From: Paenibacillus agilis
GTDB lineage: Bacteria; Bacillota; Bacilli; Paenibacillales; Paenibacillaceae
DNA: 64,000 bases
NCBI RefSeq assembly: GCF_007786455.1
Contig: NZ_VNJK01000001.1
Coordinates: 978,476-1,042,475 of the forward strand
Reading direction: 5' to 3'
Below the pieces are notes generated by a model. It saw only the letters and a program-made list of their open reading frames with translations. It had not been told where the DNA came from and made no database searches. The position numbers and the translations under genes were made by a program. How positions within the stretch are numbered: the first letter of the stretch is position 1; each line of letters opens with the position of its first letter. Shown in pieces: positions 9,229-18,225 of the stretch.

Positions 9229-10202
9229 TGGCTCGACAATCGTTAGGGATACAAATGAATACATGGTTTGAAAAATATATGTTTGTTTTGATTCCCCTCA
9301 GTCTTGTGCTGGGGGTTCTTTGTAGTCCATTACTTATTGATCATGTTCCATTGGTGCCGTGGCTGTTCGGCTTGGTTACGTTCGTTATGGGACTAGGGTG
9401 CGGTTGGAAAGATATTATGGCGGCTTTTCGTCGGCCACTTTTATTCCTGATTGTCTTTGTGATGACGCATCTCGTTGCGCCCCTATTAGCTTACGGGTTT
9501 GGCGCCGTATTATTTGGTTCAGACTCTTCTTATACGATCGGCTTGGTGCTGTTTGCCGTTATTCCATTAGGGATTTCCTCTGTTCTATGGGTTGAAATGG
9601 CACGCGGAGCTGTACCCATTATGCTTGCCTTAGTTGTCGTAGATAGTTTGCTAAGTCCAATCGTTGTTCCTTTATCGCTGTCGTTGTTGTATGAACAATC
9701 AATTCCGTTTGATGGCTGGGCGATGCTGCTGGACCTGCTTCTTATTATCGTACTGCCTACGTTGGCTGGTATTGTCGTACATGAATGGACGCGGGGACAA
9801 GCTAAACCTCGGATGGCGCCTGTTTTGCTGCCTTTGTCCAAGCTTGCTTTCGTTGGTGTGGTAATGCTAAATGCAGCAGCAATCGGACCTTTCGTTAGGA
9901 CATGGGATACAGAAGCCTTTATTGTTTTTGCTGCCGTATGCGGCTTAGTTGCTGCTTTCTACGCGCTTGGTCATGTGACAGAACGGCTATGGCCTCCCCA
10001 TTTAAGCCCGCCTCAGTCTACACTTGGTTTTGCGTCTGGCATGCGCAATATATCGTTAGGATTAGTGCTAGCTATGCAGCATTTTGGGGCAGAAACGGCG
10101 GTTGCTGTAGTATTAGCCATTTTGATTCAGCAGCCGGGTGCAACAATCTATCATGCGCTTATTCGGAGGAGACAACGTGTTCTTGCTGGTAATTTGAACT
10201 GA
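9228..10202 (+). CDS. Bile acid:sodium symporter (BASS) family transporter
   Basis: This 324-residue protein has about nine to ten hydrophobic segments and the BASS-family pattern: an N-terminal FVMGLGCGWKDI stretch, a central SPIVVPL region and a C-terminal GFASGMRNISLGL motif resembling the conserved helix-break of Na+-coupled organic anion carriers. The start at 9228 overlaps the fumarase stop by one base. An in-frame ATG at 9255 (MNTWFEKY) is an alternative. The tight coupling to fumarase suggests carriage of a dicarboxylate or related organic anion. That is inference from position only. Confidence 0.75.
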   Translation: MARQSLGIQMNTWFEKYMFVLIPLSLVLGVLCSPLLIDHVPLVPWLFGLVTFVMGLGCGWKDIMAAFRRPLLFLIVFVMTHLVAPLLAYGFGAVLFGSDSSYTIGLVLFAVIPLGISSVLWVEMARGAVPIMLALVVVDSLLSPIVVPLSLSLLYEQSIPFDGWAMLLDLLLIIVLPTLAGIVVHEWTRGQAKPRMAPVLLPLSKLAFVGVVMLNAAAIGPFVRTWDTEAFIVFAAVCGLVAAFYALGHVTERLWPPHLSPPQSTLGFASGMRNISLGLVLAMQHFGAETAVAVVLAILIQQPGATIYHALIRRRQRVLAGNLN

Positions 10203-10286
10203 GACAAGCTAGGATATAGATGAAACGTTGTTCAATTATAGTGTGGATATTTGAACAACAATGAATGGAAGATGGAGCGTATACGT

Positions 10287-12110
10287 ATGTCAAGATTTCG
10301 TAATCGATTAACGTTAACTTATGTGCTTATGGTCGGGTTATCCGTCCTGGCTGCGGGGATATATATGACCTATTCCTTTAAAGACAGCCATATTAAGCAA
10401 TTGGAACAGACAATGGTACAGGAAATTAAAATGCTTGATACGATGCTCGAATGGCGTTCTTTTGATTCTGCGGAAGACAGAAGCGCGTACTATACGACAT
10501 GGGCGAAAGCATTGCAGGAAGCGACAGATACAAGGGTAACCTTTGTACTGTCAGATGGCACGGTAACGGGAGACTCTAATTATGATGTAAGCTCGATGGA
10601 TAATCACTTGCAGCGGGAAGAGATTCAACAAGCTGCCAAAGGATACTTCGGCTCTATCATCCGATTTAGCAACACGTTAAACGAAAATATGCTTTACGTG
10701 GCTGGACCAATCCAACATCCTGGCAAGTTCGAAGGCTATGTACGTTTAGCTAAAGGTCTTGCTGAAGTGGAAGCAGGTGTACGGCAGCTTTTAGAGTATT
10801 TAGTAATTGGTTTAGCGGGTCTATTTCTAGCTGCAGCCATTGTCAGCTATCGAATTGCACACAAGCTCACCCGTCCAATAGAAAATATGACGCGGGTTGC
10901 TTTGCGCATTGCTAAACGGGATTATTCAGCTCGGGTAGAAGCAACGGGGAAGGACGAGCTTGGACAGCTGGGCTCTGCTATTAATGCAATGGCGGATAGC
11001 TTGGAGGAGCAAGTGGATGAGATTCGTGAAAATGAAAGTCGCTTGCGGAGCGTTCTCGATCATATGATGAATGGCATTGTTATGGTGGATGCGAATGGTC
11101 GAGTCGGCTTGATGAATGGTAAGGCTGAACAATTATTTGGATTATCGTGCAAAGAATGCCTAGGGAAAAATTACACAGACATTCGGATTCCAAGCGAGCT
11201 GCAGGTCATTATTTCGGAAGTTATGATGTATCGCAATTACGTTCAGCACGAAACGACAGTGTATTATCCAGAAGAGAGACTATTAGATATTCATGCTGTT
11301 CCTGTTTATTATACAGATGATGAATGGGCAGGGCTGCTTTTGATGATGCAGGATTTATCGGAACTGCGTCGACTTGAGCGAATGAGAAGTGAATTCGTAG
11401 CTAACGTTTCCCATGAATTAAAGACACCGATTGCTGCTGTTAAGGGCTTTGCAGAGACTCTGCTGAATGGGGCAATTCAGGATGCGGAGACGGCACATTC
11501 CTTTGTGCAAATTATTCATGATGAGAGCGAACGCTTGAATCGATTAATTGGAGATTTGCTGGAGCTGTCCAAGATTCAGTCAAGACAAGTGCCGATGCAG
11601 TACTCACCGGTACACCTGCCAAGCTTATTGGAACAGACCGTTCATATATTGGGGAAAAATGCAGATCGCAAAGAAATTGAAATTACGTTGCAAGTAACCG
11701 ATGACTTGTTTATCGAGGCGGATGAAGACAGGCTGCGTCAAATTGTATTGAACCTTTTGTCCAATGCAATTAACTATACTCCTGAGGGAGGTAAAGTGAA
11801 GCTTTGTGCCAAGCCGATACTAGTTGGTACCTTTAATGATAGTGAGCCTGATGAGCAAATTGAGATTTCGATTACGGATACGGGCATAGGCATTCCGAAG
11901 AAAGATCTGCCTCGTATTTTCGAACGATTCTATCGGGTAGACAAGGCTCGTTCTCGCAGTTCAGGAGGCACAGGGCTAGGTTTGTCTATCGTGAAGCATC
12001 TTGTAGAATCACATCACGGGACGCTAAAAGTTGAAAGTGAAGTTGGTGTTGGCACTACCTTTACGATTACTTTGCCAATCATTCAAGACGCGCCTATTGA
12101 TTTCGAATAA
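10287..12110 (+). CDS. phoR: Phosphate-regulon sensor histidine kinase PhoR
   Basis: This membrane sensor kinase has 607 residues from the chosen start. Transmembrane segments lie at about 10-30 and 168-190 flanking an extracytoplasmic domain. A HAMP region (TRPIENMTRVALRIA) and a PAS domain (about 250-350) follow, then HisKA with His376 in SHELKTP and an HATPase domain with NLLSNAINYTP, DTGIGIP and GGTGLGLSIVKH. The start is ATG 10287 with GGAG upstream; the TTG at 10251 lacks a site. Phosphate sensing is inferred from its partner phoP and the nearby pst operon. Kinase precedes regulator here, the reverse of B. subtilis phoP-phoR. Confidence 0.85.
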   Translation: MSRFRNRLTLTYVLMVGLSVLAAGIYMTYSFKDSHIKQLEQTMVQEIKMLDTMLEWRSFDSAEDRSAYYTTWAKALQEATDTRVTFVLSDGTVTGDSNYDVSSMDNHLQREEIQQAAKGYFGSIIRFSNTLNENMLYVAGPIQHPGKFEGYVRLAKGLAEVEAGVRQLLEYLVIGLAGLFLAAAIVSYRIAHKLTRPIENMTRVALRIAKRDYSARVEATGKDELGQLGSAINAMADSLEEQVDEIRENESRLRSVLDHMMNGIVMVDANGRVGLMNGKAEQLFGLSCKECLGKNYTDIRIPSELQVIISEVMMYRNYVQHETTVYYPEERLLDIHAVPVYYTDDEWAGLLLMMQDLSELRRLERMRSEFVANVSHELKTPIAAVKGFAETLLNGAIQDAETAHSFVQIIHDESERLNRLIGDLLELSKIQSRQVPMQYSPVHLPSLLEQTVHILGKNADRKEIEITLQVTDDLFIEADEDRLRQIVLNLLSNAINYTPEGGKVKLCAKPILVGTFNDSEPDEQIEISITDTGIGIPKKDLPRIFERFYRVDKARSRSSGGTGLGLSIVKHLVESHHGTLKVESEVGVGTTFTITLPIIQDAPIDFE

Positions 12111-12218
12111 ATTGGATGAGGACAAGAGGTTATGCATCTGCTATAGAATGTGATAGGATATGGATAGGTTAGCAGTATAGATGGAACGGTGATTCCTATT
12201 GGTAACATGGAGGAGAAC

Positions 12219-12944
12219 ATGTCGGAACCAAAAGTATTAGTCGTGGAAGATGAGCCTACTTTGGCGCGGCTCTTATCTTATAACTTAACCCAAGAAGGGT
12301 ACAAGACAACGCTTGTTGATAATGGCCGCGATGGACTTCAGATGGGGCTTAATGAACCATTCGAGCTCATTGTACTTGATATTATGCTTCCAGGTATGAA
12401 CGGATTCGAAGTGCTGCAGAAGCTTCGTCAAGCAAAGGTGACTACACCGATTATTATTTTGACAGCTCGCAATGCGGAAGAAGAAGTCGTACAAGGACTC
12501 AAGTATGGGGCGGACGATTATATTACGAAGCCATTTGGTGTAGCAGAATTGCTGGCTCGTGTAGGTGCAGTGCTGCGCCGTACGTCCGCAGACGGAATGA
12601 CACTTGAAGCAATCGATGAGCCTATCAATACGGGTATCAAGCTTGGAGAGCTTCATATATTCCCTGACAAATATGAAGTTACGCTGATGGGAGAAGGAAT
12701 ATCGCTGCGTCCTAAGGAGTTTGAAGTTCTGCTGCATATGGCTAAACGACCTGGGACCGTCATAACCCGTGATGAGCTGATGAACCAAGTATGGGGATTT
12801 GATTATATTGGTGGCCAGCGCACGGTGGACGTACACGTTAGCTCACTGCGGAAGAAGCTAGAGCTTAATCAGCAGTCGGTGCATATTGACGCTATTAGAG
12901 GCGTCGGGTACAAGTTGGTAGTAAGTAAGACTTCTTTGCAATAA
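12219..12944 (+). CDS. phoP: OmpR-family response regulator PhoP
   Basis: This 241-residue DNA-binding regulator has an N-terminal receiver domain with acidic pocket EDE near residue 11, phosphoacceptor Asp54 in LIVLDIMLPGMNG and switch Lys in TKPFG. A C-terminal winged helix carries RPKEFEVLL and GQRTVDVHVSSLRKKL. The start ATG 12219 is set by GGAGGAG a few bases upstream; a GTG at 12189 would add ten residues without support. It is expected to bind the TTTACA/TTAACA repeats found upstream of pstS (16111-16149). Its own terminator follows at 13104. Confidence 0.88.
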   Translation: MSEPKVLVVEDEPTLARLLSYNLTQEGYKTTLVDNGRDGLQMGLNEPFELIVLDIMLPGMNGFEVLQKLRQAKVTTPIIILTARNAEEEVVQGLKYGADDYITKPFGVAELLARVGAVLRRTSADGMTLEAIDEPINTGIKLGELHIFPDKYEVTLMGEGISLRPKEFEVLLHMAKRPGTVITRDELMNQVWGFDYIGGQRTVDVHVSSLRKKLELNQQSVHIDAIRGVGYKLVVSKTSLQ

Positions 12945-13103
12945 TTTACACGGTTTTACATCGATGTCGTATGTCTGTATGAATGTATGTTATCGTTTCG
13001 GTACATGCCAAGCTTTGAAGTTAGTAAAAGGCTGTGGGTTTGTATCAGGAATGATGTAAATGGCAGCGTAGGACAAGCGTGTCATATAACGTTTCATAAG
13101 AGC

Positions 13104-13147
13104 GGAGCATCCCTTTATCCAATGTGATAGAAGGATGCTCCTTCTTT
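13104..13147 (+). terminator. Terminator after phoP
   Basis: GGAGCATCC pairs with GGATGCTCC across a loop of about 20 bases, followed by TTCTTT. It separates phoP from the convergent cyd genes. Confidence 0.75.
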
Positions 13148-13203
13148 GTATTAGTGGAAGCACATCTAAGGCGATTCACTATTTATCATTTTCGCACATT
13201 AAA

Positions 13204-13308
13204 TTATGCATCTTCTTTCGTGCTTGCCATCGCTCCCCAAGTAAAAACAGCCACAATGGAAAGTACGACAATGATCAAGGGAAGGAAGAAAATAAGAAAC
13301 ACAGTCAT
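13204..13308 (-). CDS. cydS: CydS-like small subunit of cytochrome bd oxidase (34 residues)
   Basis: Immediately after cydB on the same strand is a 34-residue frame with AAGGGAG upstream of its ATG. It encodes a single transmembrane helix, starting MTVFLIFFLPLIIVVLSIVA and ending in a polar tail (STKEDA). Size, position after cydB and the pattern F-L-x-x-x-x-P-hydrophobic-VVxLSxVAxF match CydS, the third bd-oxidase subunit described in the Geobacillus structure. It would pack against CydA near haem b558. It is only 18 bases downstream of the cydB stop, so it should be co-transcribed. It is too short for standard gene finders. Confidence 0.78.
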   Translation of the reverse strand: MTVFLIFFLPLIIVVLSIVAVFTWGAMASTKEDA

Positions 13309-13326
13309 GTAACGGTATGCTCCCTT

Positions 13327-14355
13327 CTAATATTTTGGCTTGCTATGCTTGCCTTTAACGTAGTTGGTGTCGAACAGAAATAATCGAAGCAGCAAGTATA
13401 GAGACGGGATAAGAAAGAGCAAGCCCAACATAAACACGGTGACTAACGTAGCCCCCATTGTAGCATTTGTAAAATGCTCTTCGATGGTTAAGTATGGATA
13501 GAGCAAGTAGGGTAAATGAGCTTTGCCATAACCGAACCATGCGAAGCCAAATTGCAAAATAACAGCAATGAAAGATAGCCCATAATGGCGCCGCCTCCAT
13601 ACGCAGTAAACGGCAACCACAAAGAAGAGAAATGATAGGGCGAACATCCATCCATTTGCAACCATATTGTTGTAGTGCTCTACATTATGTCCCCGTATGG
13701 CATAGAAGACGAACAAGCTTGCAAGTATCGTAGGCAGTGACCAAGACAGAGCATACTTGCGTACGATTTCCAGTGCCGGTTTATCTTGTGCTCGGTTAGC
13801 ATAGTAGGTCAAGAACATCGCTGATATATACAACACGCTGACGAGCGCGAGAACAATAACGGCATAAGGATATACATCTGTAAACAACCGCGTGAATTGG
13901 AAGTTAACTATGCCATTCTCCACAAAAATATAACCGCCTTCGGAAATGGTCAGCACGGTTGACAACGCAGCAGGTATAAGTAGCCCGCTTAGTCCATACA
14001 ACAGCATGAATATCCGATTGTTACGAGAGCCATACATGCTAAACGCATAGTAGGAACCTCGAATCGCAATCAAGATAATACCAAGGCTGCCTGGAATCAG
14101 CAAAGCCGTGCCATAATAATAAGCCGAGTCTGGGAAGAAACCTACCAGACCGACGACAAAGAAGATGAGAAACACGTTCGTTAACTCCCACATCGGAGCA
14201 AGGTAACGTTCGATAATGTTATTAATAATGTGGCGCTGCCCAGTCAATAGGCTGTAGTAGCTGAAAAATCCTGCACCGAAATCAATCGACCCTAGAAGAA
14301 GGTAGAAGAAAAGGAAGAGCCATAGAACCGTAATCCCTATTAATTCGTAACTCAT
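13327..14355 (-). CDS. cydB: Cytochrome bd oxidase subunit II
   Basis: This 342-residue polytopic membrane protein has about nine transmembrane segments. The N-terminal region (ITVLWLFLFFYLLLGSIDFG followed by AGFF) matches the CydB quinol-oxidase helix I signature with its conserved G-x-x-D-F-G. It forms the CydA-CydB heterodimer that reduces oxygen to water with quinol, contributing proton motive force at low oxygen. Its ATG overlaps the cydA stop by four bases (ATGA), implying translational coupling. The CydS-like peptide follows. Confidence 0.93.
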   Translation of the reverse strand: MSYELIGITVLWLFLFFYLLLGSIDFGAGFFSYYSLLTGQRHIINNIIERYLAPMWELTNVFLIFFVVGLVGFFPDSAYYYGTALLIPGSLGIILIAIRGSYYAFSMYGSRNNRIFMLLYGLSGLLIPAALSTVLTISEGGYIFVENGIVNFQFTRLFTDVYPYAVIVLALVSVLYISAMFLTYYANRAQDKPALEIVRKYALSWSLPTILASLFVFYAIRGHNVEHYNNMVANGWMFALSFLFFVVAVYCVWRRRHYGLSFIAVILQFGFAWFGYGKAHLPYLLYPYLTIEEHFTNATMGATLVTVFMLGLLFLIPSLYLLLRLFLFDTNYVKGKHSKPKY

Positions 14356-15719
14356 CGTTTCACATCTCCTTCTTTCATTCCCCGGGCAATAAACTCTGCT
14401 TCGATTGGATTGTTTTTAAACATCTTAATTAGTACATAGATGCAGGTCACTGACAGAACGACATACAGCCCAGCAAACACCCACAGCATTCTATCTACAT
14501 ACAGAGCTGTTGTTGCCCCTTGAGATACTTTCATATATCCCCATAATATCCACGGTTGCCGTGCGATTTCTGAAAATATCCATCCGAACTCAATCGCTAA
14601 CATCGCAGCAGGAGCTCCGAGTAGAATGGCAACGAGTAGTCCACGATTCAATGGTTTTTTCATTGTTCCTTTCTTGCATCTTCGCCAATGAGCAAGCACA
14701 TGCCATAAGGCCACGATGGTAATGTATACACCAAAGAACACCATCCCATCAAATAAATAATGGGAAGCTCGCAGCGGTGGCCACTCCTCTCTAGGAACTT
14801 CATTCAATCCTTTTACGACTGTATTTGGAGAACTTCCAGCCAATATGCTGAGCGCATAGGGGATTTTGAAAGCGTATTTGACTTCATTGTTCTCTGTTAG
14901 AACCCCCCCGACAATAAGTTCGGCTTTGTCTGACGTTTCAAAGTGCCATTCTGCAGCTGCCAACTTTGCTGGTTGATATTCATGCAGAAACTTACCCGAT
15001 AAATCTCCTATTGCCGTAGATGCCAGCGAAAAAATAAGCGCAGCCATCATCGTTAAGCGCAGTGCCTTTTTGTGATACACATGGTTGCGCCCTCTAAGCA
15101 GGGCAAATGCAGCGATTCCTGCAAGAATGAACGCAGCCGTTACATAAGCGGTGGTCAGAACATGTGCCACCTTAGTTGGCATAGCAGGATTGAACATCGC
15201 AACAAGCGGATCAATGTTTATCATTTTTCCATTAACCATATCAAAGCCCTGCGGCGTATTCATAAATGCATTCATCGAAGTGATGAAAAAGGCAGACATC
15301 GATGCACCGAGAACGATGGGCAGCAGCAGCAGAAAGTGCAGCATGCGATTTTTGAATCGGTCCCATGTGTACAAATAAATACCTAGAAATATCGCTTCGA
15401 TAAAGAAGGCGAATGTTTCGAGAAACAAGGGAAGTGCAATAGCTTGTCCAGCAACCCGCATAAAGTTGGGCCATAGCAAGCTTAATTGGAGTCCTATTGC
15501 AGTACCCGTAACTACACCTACCGCAACTGTTATTGTATAGCCGCGAGCCCAGCGACGAGCCATGAGCAAGTAATAGGTGTCATTTCGCTTAATGCCGATC
15601 CATTCTGCTAACGCAATCATTAGAGGGACACCTACACCGATGGTGGCGTAGACAATATGGACACCTAATGTAAGTCCCGTCAACATTCGACTGTATAGGA
15701 CCGGGTCATAACTATTCAT
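14352..15719 (-). CDS. cydA: Cytochrome bd oxidase subunit I
   Basis: This 455-residue haem-bearing subunit begins with LYSRMLTGLTLGVHIVYA, in which the His is the conserved haem-595/d region ligand. GQAIALPLFLETFAFFIEA contains the Glu-rich haem helix, and an IAREPWI-like motif (IARQPWILWGYMKVS) is at the C-terminus. The Q-loop is the short form usual in Firmicutes. AAGGAGTG lies just before the ATG at 15719. It is first gene of cydA-cydB-cydS, transcribed away from pstS. No cydC/cydD assembly transporter follows in the window. Confidence 0.93.
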   Translation of the reverse strand: MNSYDPVLYSRMLTGLTLGVHIVYATIGVGVPLMIALAEWIGIKRNDTYYLLMARRWARGYTITVAVGVVTGTAIGLQLSLLWPNFMRVAGQAIALPLFLETFAFFIEAIFLGIYLYTWDRFKNRMLHFLLLLPIVLGASMSAFFITSMNAFMNTPQGFDMVNGKMINIDPLVAMFNPAMPTKVAHVLTTAYVTAAFILAGIAAFALLRGRNHVYHKKALRLTMMAALIFSLASTAIGDLSGKFLHEYQPAKLAAAEWHFETSDKAELIVGGVLTENNEVKYAFKIPYALSILAGSSPNTVVKGLNEVPREEWPPLRASHYLFDGMVFFGVYITIVALWHVLAHWRRCKKGTMKKPLNRGLLVAILLGAPAAMLAIEFGWIFSEIARQPWILWGYMKVSQGATTALYVDRMLWVFAGLYVVLSVTCIYVLIKMFKNNPIEAEFIARGMKEGDVKR

Positions 15720-15788
15720 ATATGCTCACTCCTTCTTGATGAAATTAGATATGTAGTTTAGTTGGAACTCTACTTACGATTTGTAAGT

Positions 15789-15914
15789 CTAGCTTAAAAA
15801 GCGGCGGATAAATGACAGCAGCATAATAACGCCTACACTAAAGCTCAATATGATGAGCCAACGTTCCTGTTTGTTGATGCGATTCGTATGATCATTCGAA
15901 TTCACCTTGTTCAC
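15789..15914 (-). CDS. Possible 41-residue single-helix membrane protein upstream of cydA
   Basis: A frame starting GTG 15914 (or GTG 15905) encodes a short polar N-terminus rich in Asn, His and Arg, then a hydrophobic helix (WLIILSFSVGVIMLLSF) and a basic end (IRRFL). It ends 69 bases before cydA on the same strand. The ribosome site is weak. The hydrophobic segment flanked by charged ends looks like a real small membrane protein. I do not recognise a family. Confidence 0.35.
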   Translation of the reverse strand: MNKVNSNDHTNRINKQERWLIILSFSVGVIMLLSFIRRFLS

Positions 15915-16110
15915 CGCTTTCGTATTTATTCCAATTCATTGGACTCTTCATTCAAAAGGTGGATGCTGGGCATGCTAAGCCAATCCAGATTTGTAATATA
16001 ACCAATATCTGCACATTTACTGGGAATTATGCGCTATTTTATGTGAATAGCATGTCCAAACGTAATGGAACTATAGTTGTAATGTCGATTTCACGTAAAT
16101 GTTTTCAGAT

Positions 16111-16164
16111 TTTACATTGCGTTTACAAATTAAATAATTGAAATTAACAATTGGGCGGTACACT
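16111..16164 (+). promoter_or_regulatory. Pho box and promoter of the pst operon
   Basis: TTTACA at 16111-16116, TTTACA at 16122-16127 and TTAACA at 16144-16149 sit on an exact 11-base period, with a degenerate AATAAT at the missing phase, 16133. This is the TT(A/C)A(C/T)A direct-repeat site of PhoP. A TACACT -10 element at 16159-16164 follows nine bases later. That places the PhoP site over the -35 region, as at activated Pho promoters. Confidence 0.85.
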
Positions 16165-16225
16165 ACAAATGAGCAAGAGAGAAATGACTAATAAACTTCA
16201 TGTCCGTTGAAGGAGAGGGATTGTT

Positions 16226-17188
16226 TTGAACACACGCAACAAACGCTTTGTAATGTTAACTCTGATTATGGTGCTTGCACTAGTTGTCACAGCATGCGGG
16301 GGAGGCACAAGCTCCACAGGTGGAGAAGGCGGAAATGCAGCATCAAGCATGACAGGGAAACTTGATATTGATGGTTCAAGTACGGTGTATCCGTTGACAG
16401 AGGCAATAGCGGAAGAGTTCAACCGTGAAAATCCTGATGTTCGTATCGCAGTTGGTGTTTCTGGTACAGGCGGCGGTTTCAAGCGCTTTGCCAACGGGGA
16501 GATCCCAATCGCTAACGCTTCTCGTCACATGAAAGATAAAGAAAAAGAATTGGCTACTACAAATGGTATAGAACCAATCGAACTAAGTGTTGCGTACGAC
16601 GGCTTGTCCGTTATCGTGAGCAAGGACAATGATTGGGTTGATAAATTGACAGTTGCTGAGTTGAAAGCCATCTTCGAACCAGGCAGCAAAGTGAAGACAT
16701 GGGCTGATGTTCGTGCAGGCTGGCCGAATGAAAAGATTAAGATTTATTCTCCAGGCGCAGACTCTGGTACATTTGATTACTTTACAGAAACGATTAACGG
16801 TGAAGCACAAGCAAGCCGTAACGATGAGCAAGTTACATTCTCTGAAGATGACAACAACCTTGTACAAGGTGTTGCTGGTGATAAGAACGCAATCGGCTAC
16901 TTTGGATTCGCTTATTTTGAAGAGAACAAAGACAAGTTGAAAGCTGTTCCGATTGATAATGGTAAAGGCGCAATTGCACCAACGTATGAAACAGTTCAAG
17001 ACGGCTCCTATGAACCTCTATCTCGTCCATTGTTCGTCTATGTGGACAAAGGCATGCTGCAAGAAAAGCCTGAGGTTAAAGCATTTATGGAATTCTACTT
17101 GAATACGATTGGTGAATTGGCACAAGAGGTTGGCTATATTGCATTGCCACAAGCAGAAATGGATAAAGAGATAGCGAAGCTTAAATAA
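16226..17188 (+). CDS. pstS: Phosphate-binding lipoprotein PstS
   Basis: This 320-residue extracytoplasmic phosphate receptor has a lipoprotein signal peptide with lipobox VTAC (Cys24). The PBP-like phosphate-binding domain shows the classic DGSSTVYP loop at about residues 50-57, a [12 protein letters not shown] segment and a [11 protein letters not shown] segment, which supply phosphate ligands. The start is TTG 16226 with GGAGAGG seven bases upstream. It is the first and presumably most expressed gene of pstSCAB-phoU, behind the Pho box. Confidence 0.96.
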   Translation: MNTRNKRFVMLTLIMVLALVVTACGGGTSSTGGEGGNAASSMTGKLDIDGSSTVYPLTEAIAEEFNRENPDVRIAVGVSGTGGGFKRFANGEIPIANASRHMKDKEKELATTNGIEPIELSVAYDGLSVIVSKDNDWVDKLTVAELKAIFEPGSKVKTWADVRAGWPNEKIKIYSPGADSGTFDYFTETINGEAQASRNDEQVTFSEDDNNLVQGVAGDKNAIGYFGFAYFEENKDKLKAVPIDNGKGAIAPTYETVQDGSYEPLSRPLFVYVDKGMLQEKPEVKAFMEFYLNTIGELAQEVGYIALPQAEMDKEIAKLK

Positions 17189-17296
17189 GCAGAAGCAGCC
17201 CTCTATATTCCACTCTTCATGTGATGGATGTTCTAGCTATTCGCTGGGGCATCCTTACATGCATATCAAGGAATCATTCGAGAAAGGCTGGGTCTA

Positions 17297-18223
17297 ATGA
17301 ACCAACAACCACCTAAATCGTCTGCTCGTCTAGATCTTACAAAAGGCAAGACGAGTATCGCAGACAAAATCATGCCTGTATTATTATTCCTTTGTGCGTC
17401 GGTATCTGTATTAACGACGATTGGAATCGTGTATACGCTGCTTAGTGAAACGATCAGTTTCTTTAGAATTGTTCCTATACAAGACTTCTTCGGATCTCTT
17501 AAGTGGTCACCATTGATCAATCCGAAGTCATTCGGAATTTGGCCATTGCTTAGCGGTACGATGCTCATTACCATTATCGCTATCATAGTTGCGGTACCGA
17601 TTGGTTTGGCAAGTGCGATTTATCTCAGTGAATATGCAAGCAGACGTGTTCGTAAAATTGTAAAGCCAATTCTAGAAGTGTTGGCTGGTGTTCCGACTAT
17701 CGTTTACGGATATTTCGCGTTAACCTTTATTACGCCAATTGTTCGTTCGATCTTCCCTGACACAGGAGTGTTTAATGCATTAAGTGCAGGTATCGTCGTC
17801 GGTATTATGATTATCCCGATGATCTCCTCTTTGAGTGAAGATGCGATGTCAGCTGTTCCAGACAGCTTGCGAAACGGAGCTTATGCATTAGGAGCAACTC
17901 GCTTTGAAGTAGCGACTAAGATTGTTGTACCTGCGGCATTATCTGGTATCATTGCTTCCTTCGTACTCGCTTTCTCACGTGCGATTGGTGAGACGATGAT
18001 CGTTACGGTTGCAGCGGGCTCAACTCCGAATCTGACTGCGAATCCATTGGAAAGCATTCAGACGATGACCGCGTATATCGTTCAAGTAAGTATGGGAGAT
18101 ATTCCGCACGGATCGGTGGAATACGGCACAATCTTTGCTGTAGGTATGACGTTGTTCGTCATTACACTGGTACTCAACATGCTTGCTCAGTACGTATCGA
18201 GACGGTTTAGAGAGGAGTACTAA
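17297..18223 (+). CDS. pstC: Phosphate ABC transporter permease PstC
   Basis: This 308-residue inner-membrane permease has six hydrophobic segments, starting at about residues 28-50. The ABC permease coupling loop near residues 190-220 carries [21 protein letters not shown] with the conserved EAA-type G. It forms the channel with PstA. It lies 108 bases after pstS and two bases before the pstA start. Confidence 0.95.
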   Translation: MNQQPPKSSARLDLTKGKTSIADKIMPVLLFLCASVSVLTTIGIVYTLLSETISFFRIVPIQDFFGSLKWSPLINPKSFGIWPLLSGTMLITIIAIIVAVPIGLASAIYLSEYASRRVRKIVKPILEVLAGVPTIVYGYFALTFITPIVRSIFPDTGVFNALSAGIVVGIMIIPMISSLSEDAMSAVPDSLRNGAYALGATRFEVATKIVVPAALSGIIASFVLAFSRAIGETMIVTVAAGSTPNLTANPLESIQTMTAYIVQVSMGDIPHGSVEYGTIFAVGMTLFVITLVLNMLAQYVSRRFREEY

Positions 18224-18225
18224 GC

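Noticed and set aside
13135-13383. 82-residue plus-strand frame near the cyd 3' end
   Set aside because: It overlaps the CydS-like gene and the end of cydB on the other strand and has no ribosome site.
15720-16110. Rex or FNR site for cydA in the cydA-pstS gap
   Set aside because: I searched by eye for TTGTGA-N6-TCACAA and FNR-like dyads and found none convincing.
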